Assembly: GCA_021792795.1 (NCBI GenBank) | Contig: JAJYUB010000003.1 | Location: forward strand, 61,949 to 125,948 | Source: Acidobacteriota bacterium | GTDB lineage: Bacteria > Acidobacteriota > Terriglobia > Terriglobales > Acidobacteriaceae | Length of the DNA stretch: 64,000 nucleotides | Direction: 5' to 3' | Part shown: one piece after another, positions 35,298 to 45,145 of the stretch | Numbering within the stretch: position 1 is the stretch's first letter | How the letters are laid out: every line of letters starts with the position of its first letter | Program-made: the position numbers and the translations under genes | The notes under the pieces: generated by a model | Seen by the model: the letters and a program-made list of their open reading frames with translations, nothing else | Databases searched by the model: none | Told to the model about the DNA's origin: nothing

Positions 35298-37716
35298 CGC
35301 CATCGCAGCCGTCCTCACGCTGGCGCTCGGCATCGGCGCAAACACAGCCATTTTCAGCGTGGTGAATGCGCTGATGCTGCGCCCTCTGCCCTATCCGCAA
35401 CCGGACAGACTCGGCGCGCTGATAACGCACTGGACCAGCCCCAAGGGCGCGGAGGACGATGACAGCGTGGATGGCGAGACCTATTTCGCAGTGCGAGATC
35501 GGGTACCCGCTGTGACTGCGGCTGCGGAGGGCATGGAAGGCGGCGTCAATCTACAGGCCGGCCAAAGCGTGCAATATGTGCAGCAGTTGCGCGTGTCCTC
35601 AAAATATTTCGATGTGCTGGGCATTCCGCCGCGGATGGGACGCAGCTTTACGCGAGAGGAAGACCGTCCGAACGGGCCTGCGGTAGTGGTGTTGAGCAAC
35701 AGCCTTTGGCGCACGACGTTTCATTCCGACCCGCATATCGTAGGCCGGGCGGTCCGACTGAAGGGCGCGCCGTTTACTGTGGTGGGCGTGCTGCCGCGCG
35801 GGGCGCAATCGCCGCTCAACGAAGGAGTCTCGCAGGCGGTGGATGTGTGGACTCCCTTGCAACCGAGCACGAGGGGCGAGGGCGAAGGGACCAATTACGG
35901 AGTGCTTTTGCGCCTGAAATCCGATAGCACCTTGCAGCAGGCGGACGCGCAGTTGGGCCGGATAAAACCAGCGTCACTTGTTCGCCAGGCGACCGCCAAT
36001 GCTGGAATGTCTTTTCGCCTCGAAGTTCTTCCGCTGCAGGAGAGCCAGGCCGGGCCCTTACGGCCGGCAGTTCTCGGACTCATGGTCGCTGTGGGCTTCA
36101 TTCTGCTGATCGCCTGCGCGAACCTGGCTGGGCTGGCGCTGGTGCGCGCCGGACGGCGCAGCGGCGAAATGGCCACCCGCATGGCGCTGGGTGCGGGACG
36201 CTTCGCACTGGTGCGTCAACTGTGGACAGAAAACATGCTGCTGGCGCTGCTCGGCGGCGCGGCAGGACTGGCTGTCGCCAAGAGCGGGCTGGTCTTGCTG
36301 CAACATCTTCTCCCAGAAGGCTTGCTGCCCACGAGCAACTTCGCATTGGATGGCCGCGTGCTGCTGTTTACGCTGGCGGTTTCTCTGCTGACGAGCGTGC
36401 TGTTTGGAATGCTTCCAGCGCTGGAGCTGCGCCGCATCGATCTTCGTTCCGCCATGGCTGTGGGGGCCAGCCGCGCGTCGAGTGGCTCTAGCAATCGCAG
36501 AATGCGCGCGCTTCTCATCGCCGGGGAGATTGCGCTGACGGTGGTGCTGGTCTCCGCATCGGGCCTGCTGATTCATTCGTTGATTTATCTGGAGACGCTG
36601 CCGCCGGGCTTCGACGCCAACAACGTGATGACTGGCAAGGTTTCGCTGGACGATGCGCGCTATCACAATGCCACGGCCTTTCAACATCTGCTGACTGCGA
36701 GCCTGGACGCCATGCGGCGCATTCCCGGCGTGGAGAATGCCGCGGTGGGTCTCAGTCTTCCCTATGAGCGTGGACTGAATGTGGGTGCGCGGCTGCCGAA
36801 TGGAAAGAGCGCCGGACAGATTTTTGGGACGAACGCCATATACATTACTCCGGACTATTTTGACACTCTGCGCATGCATCTGCTGGCTGGGCGAAGGTTC
36901 TCCGCGAATGACACATCGGAAACTCAGCCTGTCGTGATCGTCAACGAGGCCTTTGCGCGCAAGTATTTAGGCCGTATAAATTCGATTGGCGAAAGCGTGG
37001 AGGCCTCGACGAGCGGGACCGAAAAAGGCTGGCAGCCAATGACCGTCGTAGGCGTTGTGTCGAATGTGGTGAAAAATCCGGGACTCGACAGGACCGCGCC
37101 GTTGACGACCGAGCCCACGATCTACGTACCCGCAACACAGGTAAAACAGTCGCTGGTCAATATGGCCCACGTCTGGTTCCAACCGAGCTGGATCGTGCGC
37201 ACGCGCGGGCCAATCGCCGGCATTACCGGCGACATGCAGCGGGCTCTCGCTGAAGCCGACCCCTTACTCCCATTCTCCGGCTTCTATAGCATGAACGATC
37301 TGGAGCGGCACGCGCTCGGAATGCAGCGCGTGGAGGTGATGCTGCTTGGCATGCTGGCTGGGCTTGCGCTACTGCTGTCCGCCATCGGCGTGTATGGGCT
37401 GATCGCGAATCTGGTCGTCCAGCGCACCCGCGAGATCGGCATTCGTCTGGCGCTGGGGTCTACCATCCGGCAGGCAATGCTGGAGATCGGACGCTCAGGA
37501 ATGTTCGCGACCGTCCTGGGGCTGGTGGTCGGGCTTGCGGCATCGTTTCTGACGCTGCGGGCATTAAAGAGTTTCGTCTACGGCATCGGTGCCTACGATC
37601 CTGCGACGCTGGTGGGAACTTGTCTCGTGCTCGGCGTTGTTGCGATGGCCGCGACATTCCTGCCCACGCGACGCATCGCGCGTATCGACCCGGCAAAAAC
37701 TTTGCGCGAGGAGTAG
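35236..37716 (+). CDS. ADOP-type FtsX/MacB permease 5 of the array
   Basis: 826 aa from ATG 35236, preceded by AGAGGAGGAAAG; the upstream extension of the frame to 35146 overlaps permease 4 and is discarded. It opens [19 protein letters not shown], with TM1 [24 protein letters not shown]. The periplasmic domain has [27 protein letters not shown], core 1 has [27 protein letters not shown], and core 2 has [27 protein letters not shown]. The ending [14 protein letters not shown] differs from the DPMQALRSE of the other four, as expected if its 3' end was never part of the exchange. It is followed after 75 bases by the second ATPase gene. Confidence 0.88.
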   Translation: MSNLWADLRYSIRQLRKSPGFAIAAVLTLALGIGANTAIFSVVNALMLRPLPYPQPDRLGALITHWTSPKGAEDDDSVDGETYFAVRDRVPAVTAAAEGMEGGVNLQAGQSVQYVQQLRVSSKYFDVLGIPPRMGRSFTREEDRPNGPAVVVLSNSLWRTTFHSDPHIVGRAVRLKGAPFTVVGVLPRGAQSPLNEGVSQAVDVWTPLQPSTRGEGEGTNYGVLLRLKSDSTLQQADAQLGRIKPASLVRQATANAGMSFRLEVLPLQESQAGPLRPAVLGLMVAVGFILLIACANLAGLALVRAGRRSGEMATRMALGAGRFALVRQLWTENMLLALLGGAAGLAVAKSGLVLLQHLLPEGLLPTSNFALDGRVLLFTLAVSLLTSVLFGMLPALELRRIDLRSAMAVGASRASSGSSNRRMRALLIAGEIALTVVLVSASGLLIHSLIYLETLPPGFDANNVMTGKVSLDDARYHNATAFQHLLTASLDAMRRIPGVENAAVGLSLPYERGLNVGARLPNGKSAGQIFGTNAIYITPDYFDTLRMHLLAGRRFSANDTSETQPVVIVNEAFARKYLGRINSIGESVEASTSGTEKGWQPMTVVGVVSNVVKNPGLDRTAPLTTEPTIYVPATQVKQSLVNMAHVWFQPSWIVRTRGPIAGITGDMQRALAEADPLLPFSGFYSMNDLERHALGMQRVEVMLLGMLAGLALLLSAIGVYGLIANLVVQRTREIGIRLALGSTIRQAMLEIGRSGMFATVLGLVVGLAASFLTLRALKSFVYGIGAYDPATLVGTCLVLGVVAMAATFLPTRRIARIDPAKTLREE

Positions 37717-37791
37717 CCGGAATCGTTTTCAAGCAGACGCTGCGCAGCGAACAGTAGAGATAAAAGCAGCAAGGGAAATTGAGGGAGACGA

Positions 37792-38499
37792 ATGATTCAA
37801 CTAAAAAATATCGATCGCAGTTACAAAGCGGGAGCCGGCCAATTGTGGGTGCTGCGCCGTATCCACATGGAGATTCAGCCGGGCGAATTTGTCACCATTA
37901 TGGGCCCGTCGGGCTCGGGGAAGTCTTCGCTCCTGAATATTCTCGGCCTGCTGGACGACGATTGGCATGGGGAGTATTGGTTTGGCGATCAGCCTGTCCA
38001 CAAGCTGAACCGCAAACTGCGCGCCGACCTCTCCCGTCGCAGCATCGGCATGGTCTTCCAGAGCTATCATCTGCTGGACGATTTGACGGTCGCCGAGAAC
38101 ATCGACCTTCCTCTGTCCTACAAAAACATTCCCGCCGCGGAGCGGCAGGGCATGGTTGCCGATGTGCTGGACCGTTTCCGCATGGTGGCCAAGAAAGACC
38201 TCTTCCCGTCCCAGCTTTCCGGCGGACAACAGCAACTTGTCGGCATCGCGCGCGCTGTCATCCATAAGCCCGCCCTGCTGCTGGCGGACGAACCCACCGG
38301 AAACCTCCATTCCGTCCAGGCCAAAGAAATTATGGAGCTCTTTTGCGAACTCAACCGGCAGGGAACGACGATCGTTCAGGTCACCCATTCCGACCTGAAC
38401 GCCACGTATGGCACGCGAACCGTTCAGTTGGCCGACGGCTGGATGATTTCCGACACTGCGCGTCCTGAGTTACAGCAGACGGGAGGCGGAAGAGATTGA
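37792..38499 (+). CDS. ABC transporter ATPase, MacB/LolD type with altered D-loop (second of two)
   Basis: 235 aa cytoplasmic ATPase. Walker A GPSGSGKS at residues 38-45, Q-loop IGMVFQSYHLLDDLT, Walker B ALLLADEPTGN and H-loop VTHSD are intact. Two positions depart from the norm: the signature reads LSGGQQQLVGIARAV, with Leu where Arg usually follows QQQ, and the D-loop reads GNLHS, with His for the usual Asp. The first ATPase of the block has the standard residues at both places. This may be a separate subfamily rather than a damaged protein. The stop overlaps the TTG start of the TolC-type gene by four bases. Confidence 0.9.
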   Translation: MIQLKNIDRSYKAGAGQLWVLRRIHMEIQPGEFVTIMGPSGSGKSSLLNILGLLDDDWHGEYWFGDQPVHKLNRKLRADLSRRSIGMVFQSYHLLDDLTVAENIDLPLSYKNIPAAERQGMVADVLDRFRMVAKKDLFPSQLSGGQQQLVGIARAVIHKPALLLADEPTGNLHSVQAKEIMELFCELNRQGTTIVQVTHSDLNATYGTRTVQLADGWMISDTARPELQQTGGGRD

Positions 38500-40511
38500 T
38501 AAATCCTAAGACATCTCGTACGCAGGCGTTGTTTACTGGTTGTGCATCGATTGCCATATTCGTAACTGCCACAGTTGCATTTGCGCAGCAAGCCCTACCG
38601 GCAGCCGATTCGCAGGCAACTTCGGCTGTGCCGCAGGCTCCTGCCCCTGCGGCGAACCCCCAAACGGCGGCGTCTTCTTCGCTGGCGCAACAAATACAAC
38701 AGGCGCAGCAGCTGTCGTTTGCTCCACAACAGCCTTTTCACGTGTCCCTGCCGCACTCGCGCAATCCATTGTCGCCGTATAGACCCACCGATGCGCCGCC
38801 GCTGGACTTAAGCAACTCGCCGCGCCTTCAAAACTTGATCCGCGATGGAAAGCTGTACATCTCGTTGAGCGACGCGATCGCTCTTGCCATCGAGAACAAT
38901 CTCGATCTTGCCTACTTCCGCTATAACTTCCCCATTGCGCAAACCGACTATGCACGCACCAAGGCTGGCGGCCGGACGCATGGTGTCAATACAGGAATCG
39001 TGCAGTCGTCCACGCAGGGCGGCTTCTCTGGAGGAAGTTCCGGCTCCGCAGGCGCCAGTTCAGGATCGGCGGCCGCCGGCGCAGGCGGTATCGTGACTTC
39101 GACGCTTGGCAGCGGAACCGCAGTCGCTTCCTTCGATCCGTACGTGACTTTCCAGGGCTACGTGGATCACACCGTCTTCCAGGAAACGAACCCTTTCTCC
39201 GTCGGTGTTCCCATTTTCAAACAGAACACCATTGAAGCGCTGGCCAGTTACACCCAGAGCTTTCCGATGGGAACGGGCCTGAACGTCAACTATGTGGGCC
39301 AGCGTTTCGCAAATAACAGCCCCTACGAAGCCACCAATCCCACGCTCTACTCGAATCTCCAGGTGGAACTCACGCAACATCTCCTCGCCGGTTTCGGCAT
39401 CGCCACCAACGAGCGCTATATGCATATCGCCAAAAAGAACATGCAGATTAACGATCTTGCCTTTCGCGCGCAGGTGATTGCGACGATCACGCAGGTCGAA
39501 AACATCTACTGGGACCTTGTGAATGCCTATGAGGACGAGCAGATCAAGGAGCGGCTGGTCGCTTTTGCCCATAAGACCCTTCAGGATGACCGGAAGCAGC
39601 TTGAGTTGAACGCCATTCCGGCCATGCAGGTCATCAAGGACGAGTCGGATGTGGCTACCAGCGAAGGCGACCTCACCATTTCGCGTTCCAATCTCCGCTT
39701 GAATGAGCTGCTCATCATCAACGCCCTCACCAAGAGCGACGATCCGGGAATCGATGAGATGTCCGTCATTCCTCTGGATCGCATCGGTCCACCCGATCCC
39801 AACGCTTCCATGCCGATTGACGACCTGATCGCCGAGGCCGAAAAGAACCGGCCTGATGTCTCCGAGGACGAACTTGCGATGCAGGTGGCGCAGATGAGCC
39901 TCAAATCGATCCGGAGCGAGCTGTTGCCTACGTTAAATGCCTATGGCTTCTATGATGGCGCGGGTAGTGCCGGACCGGCAAACCCGAACTGCAGCCTGGG
40001 CACCGAGTGCGTCACCGATCTTCCCACAGGATTCGGCGGCATGTTCGCAAACACCTTCAATTACTCTTCGCCGGAATATCAAGTCGGCATGACGCTGCAG
40101 ATACCTCTTCGCAATCGCGTCGCCAAGGCGGATCAGTTCAGGGCTTCGCTGGAATACCGGCAGCGCCAAATATCCTTCGAGGAGCAGAAGAAGAGCATTC
40201 GTTTCGACGTGCGCAACTCGCAGTTCGCACTTCAACAGGCCCAGGCCCGTGTCGATGCCGTGCAGAAGGCCCGCGATTTGGCTCAACGCACATTCGACAT
40301 CACCGAACGGGAACAGAAACTTGGCGCCAAGTCCACCTACGATGTGCTGGTCGCGCAACACGATCTGGCGATCGCCGAATCCGCTCTCGCGTCTGCAAAG
40401 ACAGCCTATGAAAAGGCCAGGGTGGATATCGACCGCGCCACCGGAGAAACGCTGGAGCGAATGGGCGTTTCCATTGCGGACGCGAAAACCGGCCAGGTTC
40501 GCCAACCGTGA
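38496..40511 (+). CDS. TolC-family outer-membrane channel protein
   Basis: Outer-membrane efflux channel expected to complete the export path with the HlyD-type adaptor; 671 aa, longer than typical TolC (about 450-500). It starts at TTG 38496, overlapping the ATPase stop (TTGA), with GGGAGGCGG upstream. The signal peptide ends near TATVAFAQQ. A Gln/Pro/Ala-rich stretch (about 30-90) precedes the first OEP repeat (YISLSDAIALAIENNLDLAYFRYN). A Gly/Ser-rich low-complexity loop at about 168-205 is unusual. The second OEP repeat includes YQVGMTLQIPLRNRVAKADQFRASLEYRQRQ and long helical segments to the C-terminus (KLGAKSTYDVLVAQHDLAIAES). Confidence 0.9.
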   Translation: MINPKTSRTQALFTGCASIAIFVTATVAFAQQALPAADSQATSAVPQAPAPAANPQTAASSSLAQQIQQAQQLSFAPQQPFHVSLPHSRNPLSPYRPTDAPPLDLSNSPRLQNLIRDGKLYISLSDAIALAIENNLDLAYFRYNFPIAQTDYARTKAGGRTHGVNTGIVQSSTQGGFSGGSSGSAGASSGSAAAGAGGIVTSTLGSGTAVASFDPYVTFQGYVDHTVFQETNPFSVGVPIFKQNTIEALASYTQSFPMGTGLNVNYVGQRFANNSPYEATNPTLYSNLQVELTQHLLAGFGIATNERYMHIAKKNMQINDLAFRAQVIATITQVENIYWDLVNAYEDEQIKERLVAFAHKTLQDDRKQLELNAIPAMQVIKDESDVATSEGDLTISRSNLRLNELLIINALTKSDDPGIDEMSVIPLDRIGPPDPNASMPIDDLIAEAEKNRPDVSEDELAMQVAQMSLKSIRSELLPTLNAYGFYDGAGSAGPANPNCSLGTECVTDLPTGFGGMFANTFNYSSPEYQVGMTLQIPLRNRVAKADQFRASLEYRQRQISFEEQKKSIRFDVRNSQFALQQAQARVDAVQKARDLAQRTFDITEREQKLGAKSTYDVLVAQHDLAIAESALASAKTAYEKARVDIDRATGETLERMGVSIADAKTGQVRQP

Positions 40512-40553
40512 AGTGCTGGGGCACAATCGCGGTACTCTAGTCGAGGAGCTGCC

Positions 40554-41951
40554 ATGGCAGATCAATCCGCGCTTCTCGATCGGAATCCGGCCCCGACCGC
40601 GTCCCTGCCCAGGGTGCTGGCGGCCGATGACCAGCCGCAAATTCTAGAAGCGCTGGCATTATTGCTCCAGCCGGCAGGCTTCCGCGTGGATGCTGTCGGT
40701 TCTCCGGAAGCGGCGCTGCACGCGCTTCGCAATCAATCCTACGATGCCCTGCTGATGGATTTGAACTACACCCGCGACACCACCTCCGGCCATGAAGGAA
40801 TGGATCTGCTGCGGCAAGTGTTGGAGATCGATTCGCAGCTTCCCGTCATTGTCATGACAGCCTGGGCCAGTGTGGACTTGGCGGTGGAGGCGATGCGCCG
40901 CGGCGCCCGGGACTTTATTGCGAAGCCATGGGAAAATGCGCGCTTGCTGACGGTCGTGCAAAATCAGGTCGCGCTCTATCGGACCTTGCGCCGCGCGCAA
41001 CTGCTGGAGGCGGAGAATCAACTGCTGCGGGCCACCGGACGGCCAGAGATGATCGCCGGTTCCGCAGCCATGCAGCCCGTTTTGGATGCGATGGCTCGTG
41101 TGGGCCCGTCCGACGCGAATGTTCTGATCGCCGGCGAGCACGGCACCGGAAAAGAGATTGTGGCCCACACCCTGCACGCGCTCTCTGCTCGTGCGGAGCA
41201 GCCATGGATCGCCGTCAACACCGGTGCGCTTTCCGAGGGCGTATTTGAAAGCGAACTCTTCGGCCACGTCAAAGGCGCGTTCACCGATGCGCGAACCGAT
41301 CGCATTGGCCGCTTTGAGCTCGCCGACAAAGGCACCTTGTTTCTGGATGAAATCGCCAACGTCCCCATCCGTCAGCAGGCAAAACTTCTGCGCGTGTTGG
41401 AGGCGGGAGAAATGGAACGAGTCGGCTCCTCGCGAACGCGAAAGGTGGACGTCCGCGTGCTTTCGGCAACCAATACCGACCTGACGAAGGAATCGCAGGA
41501 AGGCCGCTTCCGTCCGGATTTGCTGTTCCGGCTGAATACGGTGGAGATCCACCTGCCCCCGCTTCGCGAGCGCGCGGAAGACATTCCAATTTTGGCGGCG
41601 CATTTTCTTGCTCGGTATGCGGCGCGTTACCGCAAATCCATTGAAGGCTTCGACCCGGCTGCGCTCCAGTCGTTGCTCGATCACCCCTGGCCCGGCAACG
41701 TGCGCGAACTGGAACACACCATGGAACGCGCTGTTCTCATGAGTCGCGGCAGCCGCATTCTGGCGGCGGATTTGAATCTTCAATCCGGCCGCAGCTCCAA
41801 CTCGATCGACGAAATGAGCCTGGAAGCGGTGGAGAATATTTTGATCCGCAAGGCCCTGGCTCGGCACTCTCGCAATGTAAGCCAGGCCGCCGAGGCGCTT
41901 GGGTTGAGCCGCGGCGCGCTGTACCGGCGGATGGAAAAGTATGGCATCTAG
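40554..41951 (+). CDS. Sigma54-dependent response regulator (NtrC family)
   Basis: Enhancer-binding protein of 465 aa that activates RpoN promoters. Receiver domain about 19-140 with phospho-acceptor Asp 69 (LLMDLNY) and switch Thr/Lys (VIVMTAWAS, FIAKPW). AAA+ domain about 165-390: Walker A GEHGTGKE at 194-201, sigma54-contact loop GAFTDA at 241-246 (the usual form is GAFTGA), Walker B GTLFLDEIANVP, and arginine-finger region FRPDLLFRL. A Fis-type HTH closes the protein (SQAAEALGLSRGALYRRMEKYGI). GAGGAGC lies ahead of the ATG. The kinase gene overlaps its 3' end by 11 bases. Its likely target is the -24/-12 promoter at 22991. Confidence 0.93.
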   Translation: MADQSALLDRNPAPTASLPRVLAADDQPQILEALALLLQPAGFRVDAVGSPEAALHALRNQSYDALLMDLNYTRDTTSGHEGMDLLRQVLEIDSQLPVIVMTAWASVDLAVEAMRRGARDFIAKPWENARLLTVVQNQVALYRTLRRAQLLEAENQLLRATGRPEMIAGSAAMQPVLDAMARVGPSDANVLIAGEHGTGKEIVAHTLHALSARAEQPWIAVNTGALSEGVFESELFGHVKGAFTDARTDRIGRFELADKGTLFLDEIANVPIRQQAKLLRVLEAGEMERVGSSRTRKVDVRVLSATNTDLTKESQEGRFRPDLLFRLNTVEIHLPPLRERAEDIPILAAHFLARYAARYRKSIEGFDPAALQSLLDHPWPGNVRELEHTMERAVLMSRGSRILAADLNLQSGRSSNSIDEMSLEAVENILIRKALARHSRNVSQAAEALGLSRGALYRRMEKYGI

Positions 41952-43419
41952 CGCGGCAAAACGTGTACGCTCCTCCGCGTCTGCATGGTCGCGCCCCGCC
42001 ATCGGATTCAGGATTCCGCGGCTTCGTTTTGAGGTCCGTCTGGCTGCGCTTCTCGTGTTGTTCGCTCTCCCCGCCCTCATCCTCGGCACTGTCGCCTTGG
42101 TCTTATGGCATGCATCGATCGTGGGCTGGCTGAGTGCTCTGGCTGCTCTTCTCCTTCTGCTGGCTTCGCTGGGTTCGGCGGTGTTCCGCCATATCGTTCG
42201 GCCATTGCAGACGCTTTCGAATGTCGTCGCAGCGTTGCGCGAAAACGAGTATTCCTTTCGTGCCCGCGAGATTGGCCAGGACGATGCCCTGGGCGACCTG
42301 GCCGCGCAGATCAATGAGCTGGCCGGCGATCTTCGCCTGCGCCGGCACCGCGAATCGGAGACGTTTGCCTTGTTGGAGCGCGTCGTTGAGAGCATGGATC
42401 TTCCCATATTCGCCTTCAACGCGGCGACAGAGCTGCAATTGACCAACCCGGCAGCCAGGAAAATGCTCCAGTTGCCCGCGGACTCCATGCTGCATCGCAG
42501 CGCAAGCTCCCTGGGGCTGACGGAGATCCTTCATTGTCCAGATAGCAGCGTTGTCTCGTTGACCATGCACGGACGGGAGGGTCGATGGATGGTGCGTCGC
42601 AGCAAGTTCTATCAGGATGGAATGCCGCACGCGTTGTTGCTGCTCTCAGATGTCAGCGGCGTGCTGCGCGAGCAGGAGCGTCAGGCTTGGCAGCGGCTGA
42701 TTCGCGTGCTGGCCCATGAAGTCAATAATTCTCTGACGCCGATCAAGTCGATTGCCGGCAGTCTTCGCTCTCGGATGGTGCGCAACTTCGCAGCGCGCCC
42801 GACCGACGCGATGAACGGAGTTGAAGCCCCCAGGCAGGAGATGAATCCCGTGGACATGGAGCACGGGCTCGCCATCATTGAGGAGCGTGCCGAGTCGCTG
42901 AATCGTTTTCTACAGGCATATAGCCAGCTTGCCAAGCTGCCTCCGCCGGTCAAGACCATGTTCGCCGCTGCTCCACTGCTGGCGCGGGTCTGCCATTTGG
43001 AGACGCGGGCCGAAGTCGTTCTCGAAGTTGCGGACGACTTGGAAATCTACGCCGACGCTGCCCAACTGGAGCAGGCGCTCATCAATCTGGTGCGCAATGC
43101 GGTGGATGCGGCGATGCAGGCGTATGACGACATAACTGCTGCGCGGGTCGTCGTTGTTTGCGGACCGCAGTCCGACCGCATCGTCATTCAGGTGGAAGAC
43201 AACGGCGCCGGCCTCGCCAACCCCGCCAATCTTTTTGTTCCGCTGTACACAACCAAGCCCGGAGGGATGGGCGTCGGCCTGATTCTCGCTCTCCAGATCA
43301 TCGAGGGGCACAGAGGCACGCTGACCCTGGAGAACCGCACCGACGGACCCGGCTGTCGCGCCGAGATTCACTTGCCCGTCCCGTCCGACGACACAGTTTT
43401 GGCCGACTCGTCGAACTAG
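41941..43419 (+). CDS. Sensor histidine kinase, NtrB/NtrY-like
   Basis: Membrane kinase of 492 aa, partner of the preceding regulator. Two hydrophobic segments (about 32-55 and 58-80) have almost no loop between them, so there is no periplasmic sensor domain. A HAMP-like region follows (RHIVRPLQTLSNVVAALREN), then a PAS-like domain (about 140-245) and the phospho-acceptor box RVLAHEVNNSLTPIKSIAGSL with His 259. The ATPase domain has N-box NLVRNAVDAAMQ, G1 VEDNGAGL and G2 region TTKPGGMGVGLILALQI. The short linker between helices suggests it senses something in or at the membrane, or a cytoplasmic signal. Confidence 0.92.
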   Translation: MASSAAKRVRSSASAWSRPAIGFRIPRLRFEVRLAALLVLFALPALILGTVALVLWHASIVGWLSALAALLLLLASLGSAVFRHIVRPLQTLSNVVAALRENEYSFRAREIGQDDALGDLAAQINELAGDLRLRRHRESETFALLERVVESMDLPIFAFNAATELQLTNPAARKMLQLPADSMLHRSASSLGLTEILHCPDSSVVSLTMHGREGRWMVRRSKFYQDGMPHALLLLSDVSGVLREQERQAWQRLIRVLAHEVNNSLTPIKSIAGSLRSRMVRNFAARPTDAMNGVEAPRQEMNPVDMEHGLAIIEERAESLNRFLQAYSQLAKLPPPVKTMFAAAPLLARVCHLETRAEVVLEVADDLEIYADAAQLEQALINLVRNAVDAAMQAYDDITAARVVVVCGPQSDRIVIQVEDNGAGLANPANLFVPLYTTKPGGMGVGLILALQIIEGHRGTLTLENRTDGPGCRAEIHLPVPSDDTVLADSSN

Positions 43420-43474
43420 CCGATCTGCATTCGCCGCCGAATTCACGTCGTTCTCATTCCGCCCGCAACGCTCG

Positions 43475-45145
43475 TCAGGCATGTTTCCAGTTGCGGTGCT
43501 CAACAATTGTCTTCGGCTCGTAGGTCTTGCCTTCCGCCAGGCGCCGCTCTTCGCGACGGCTGGTCCAAAGGGCCACGGGTCCCAGCACCCAGCTGATCGC
43601 GCGCGTCATCATGCCGAATTCAGAACCGATGTCCAATCGCAACGCTCGAATCTGGTCGCTGACCGCCCGGTTGCTGCGGTGCAGTTGTTTTTCCATGGCC
43701 CATAACAGGCCGCTGTAGGCCGTGCGAATGGAGCGGGCCTCCCATTGGAAGCGCTTGCGAATGCGCGGATCGGCATCGTTCTTGTACCGCTTCCAGCCGT
43801 CCATGGTGGTCCGGCAAATGCGGAACAGGCTGGGCCCGTTGCGCTGAAAGTCTCGCAGGAAGGCCAGATTCAGAAAACGGTTGGAGTCGTCGCGCGAAAT
43901 GGCAGCGTGCTGAAAGTTGAATTTGTCTTGCCCGTGAATATCGGCCAGGTTCACGTCCAGCATCCGATGCTTCTCAGTCATTTCTTTATACAGCGGAGTG
44001 CCCGGTACCGGCGTATACAGCATGAACTGGTGAAAATCCGTTTCATGCGCAATAGCATGTTCAATCTCCTCCCCAATGTTGTCCGGGGTGTGATGCTCCA
44101 ATCCAATAATGCTGGAGCCCAGCAGCTTGATGCCGTGCTGGCGCAGTTCGCGCGTCAGGGACCGCGTGTCTTGACCTTGCAGTTTGGCGTAGCCGGCGCG
44201 CGGCGATTCCAGTCCCATCCATATCCAGGAAACTCCCAGCTCCACCAATTCCTTCATGCTGTACTTGCGGATGGCATTCGCCGACGAGAAGACGTACATC
44301 GCCCAGGCCTTGCCTTCAGCCTTCATTAGGTCCAGCAGTTCCATGGCGCGCTGGCGATGCAGCAGAAAATTCTCGTCCATCATAAAGAAGGAACGGACCT
44401 TCATCGTCCGCTCCATCTCGCACATCACGTCGAAGAGTTCTTTGCCGGTGTTATAGAAATTCAGAAACTTGCCCTTGCCGCCAAAGAAAGCCGAGGTCGT
44501 ACAGAAGTTGCAGCCCAGCGGACAACCTACCGACGGAATGATGGTGGCCGCGGTATCGCTCCCGGTTTCCGACGCTTTCAGGCCCATGGCGCGAACGTCA
44601 AAGCCGGAAACGATGTGCGGATGGCGAATGGGTGCAGAGGTATCCTCGCCCAGGTAGGCGCGCATCCAGGCGATGCCGTCGCCGCGTACGACGTGGTCGG
44701 CATCGACCCGTTCCGCAATGTCAGGCAGCGCGGCCACATGTCCTCCCACCACGATGACGGAATGCGGTGAGATCGCCCGCACCATGCGGCACATCTCCGC
44801 AACCTTGCCGATATTGACGATGATGGAGGAAATGCCGACGACGTCGTAATGATTGGCCCGCAACTCTTCGGCAAACTTTTCGCGGGTCGGAAAATCGAGG
44901 ACCGTGGACGGCGCGGAAATATTCTGCTGGATCATCATGATGCCCCAGGAGCGATGGAACATCCGCAGCGAAAACGATCCCTGCATCCGCGTGACCTGGT
45001 TGTGATATAGCTCCATGGGATTGATGCGGCGGCTGCCGAATGCGTCGTCCTGCGCATACGGGCCGAAAACCGAGGAGAGCAGGACACGCGCCTGCGCGCC
45101 TTTGGGATGTGTGGCTTGTGCTTCGATCAGTTCTGCATTCATCAT
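43475..45145 (-). CDS. B12-binding-type radical SAM protein, substrate unknown
   Basis: 556 aa enzyme with an N-terminal Rossmann-like cobalamin-binding-type domain (about 20-180: YDVVGISSIIVNIGKVAEM, VIVVGGHVAALPDIAERVDADHVVRGDG). The radical SAM core has the CX3CX2C cluster motif GCPLGCNFC, Cys 208, 212 and 215. The classic DxHxxG cobalamin motif is not obvious, so true B12 use is uncertain. The C-terminal 150 residues are helical and basic, with a segment (MMTRAISWVLGPVALW) that could touch the membrane. Two tandem ATGs start the gene after GAAGGTG. It is convergent with the kinase and has no pathway neighbours. Relatives act in lipid or cofactor modification, but no specific role can be assigned. 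Confidence 0.8.
   Translation of the reverse strand: MMNAELIEAQATHPKGAQARVLLSSVFGPYAQDDAFGSRRINPMELYHNQVTRMQGSFSLRMFHRSWGIMMIQQNISAPSTVLDFPTREKFAEELRANHYDVVGISSIIVNIGKVAEMCRMVRAISPHSVIVVGGHVAALPDIAERVDADHVVRGDGIAWMRAYLGEDTSAPIRHPHIVSGFDVRAMGLKASETGSDTAATIIPSVGCPLGCNFCTTSAFFGGKGKFLNFYNTGKELFDVMCEMERTMKVRSFFMMDENFLLHRQRAMELLDLMKAEGKAWAMYVFSSANAIRKYSMKELVELGVSWIWMGLESPRAGYAKLQGQDTRSLTRELRQHGIKLLGSSIIGLEHHTPDNIGEEIEHAIAHETDFHQFMLYTPVPGTPLYKEMTEKHRMLDVNLADIHGQDKFNFQHAAISRDDSNRFLNLAFLRDFQRNGPSLFRICRTTMDGWKRYKNDADPRIRKRFQWEARSIRTAYSGLLWAMEKQLHRSNRAVSDQIRALRLDIGSEFGMMTRAISWVLGPVALWTSRREERRLAEGKTYEPKTIVEHRNWKHA

Noticed and set aside
40659..42488. 609-aa minus-strand frame across the response regulator and kinase
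   Set aside because: Covers two clear plus-strand genes in antisense and has no recognisable motif or ribosome site.
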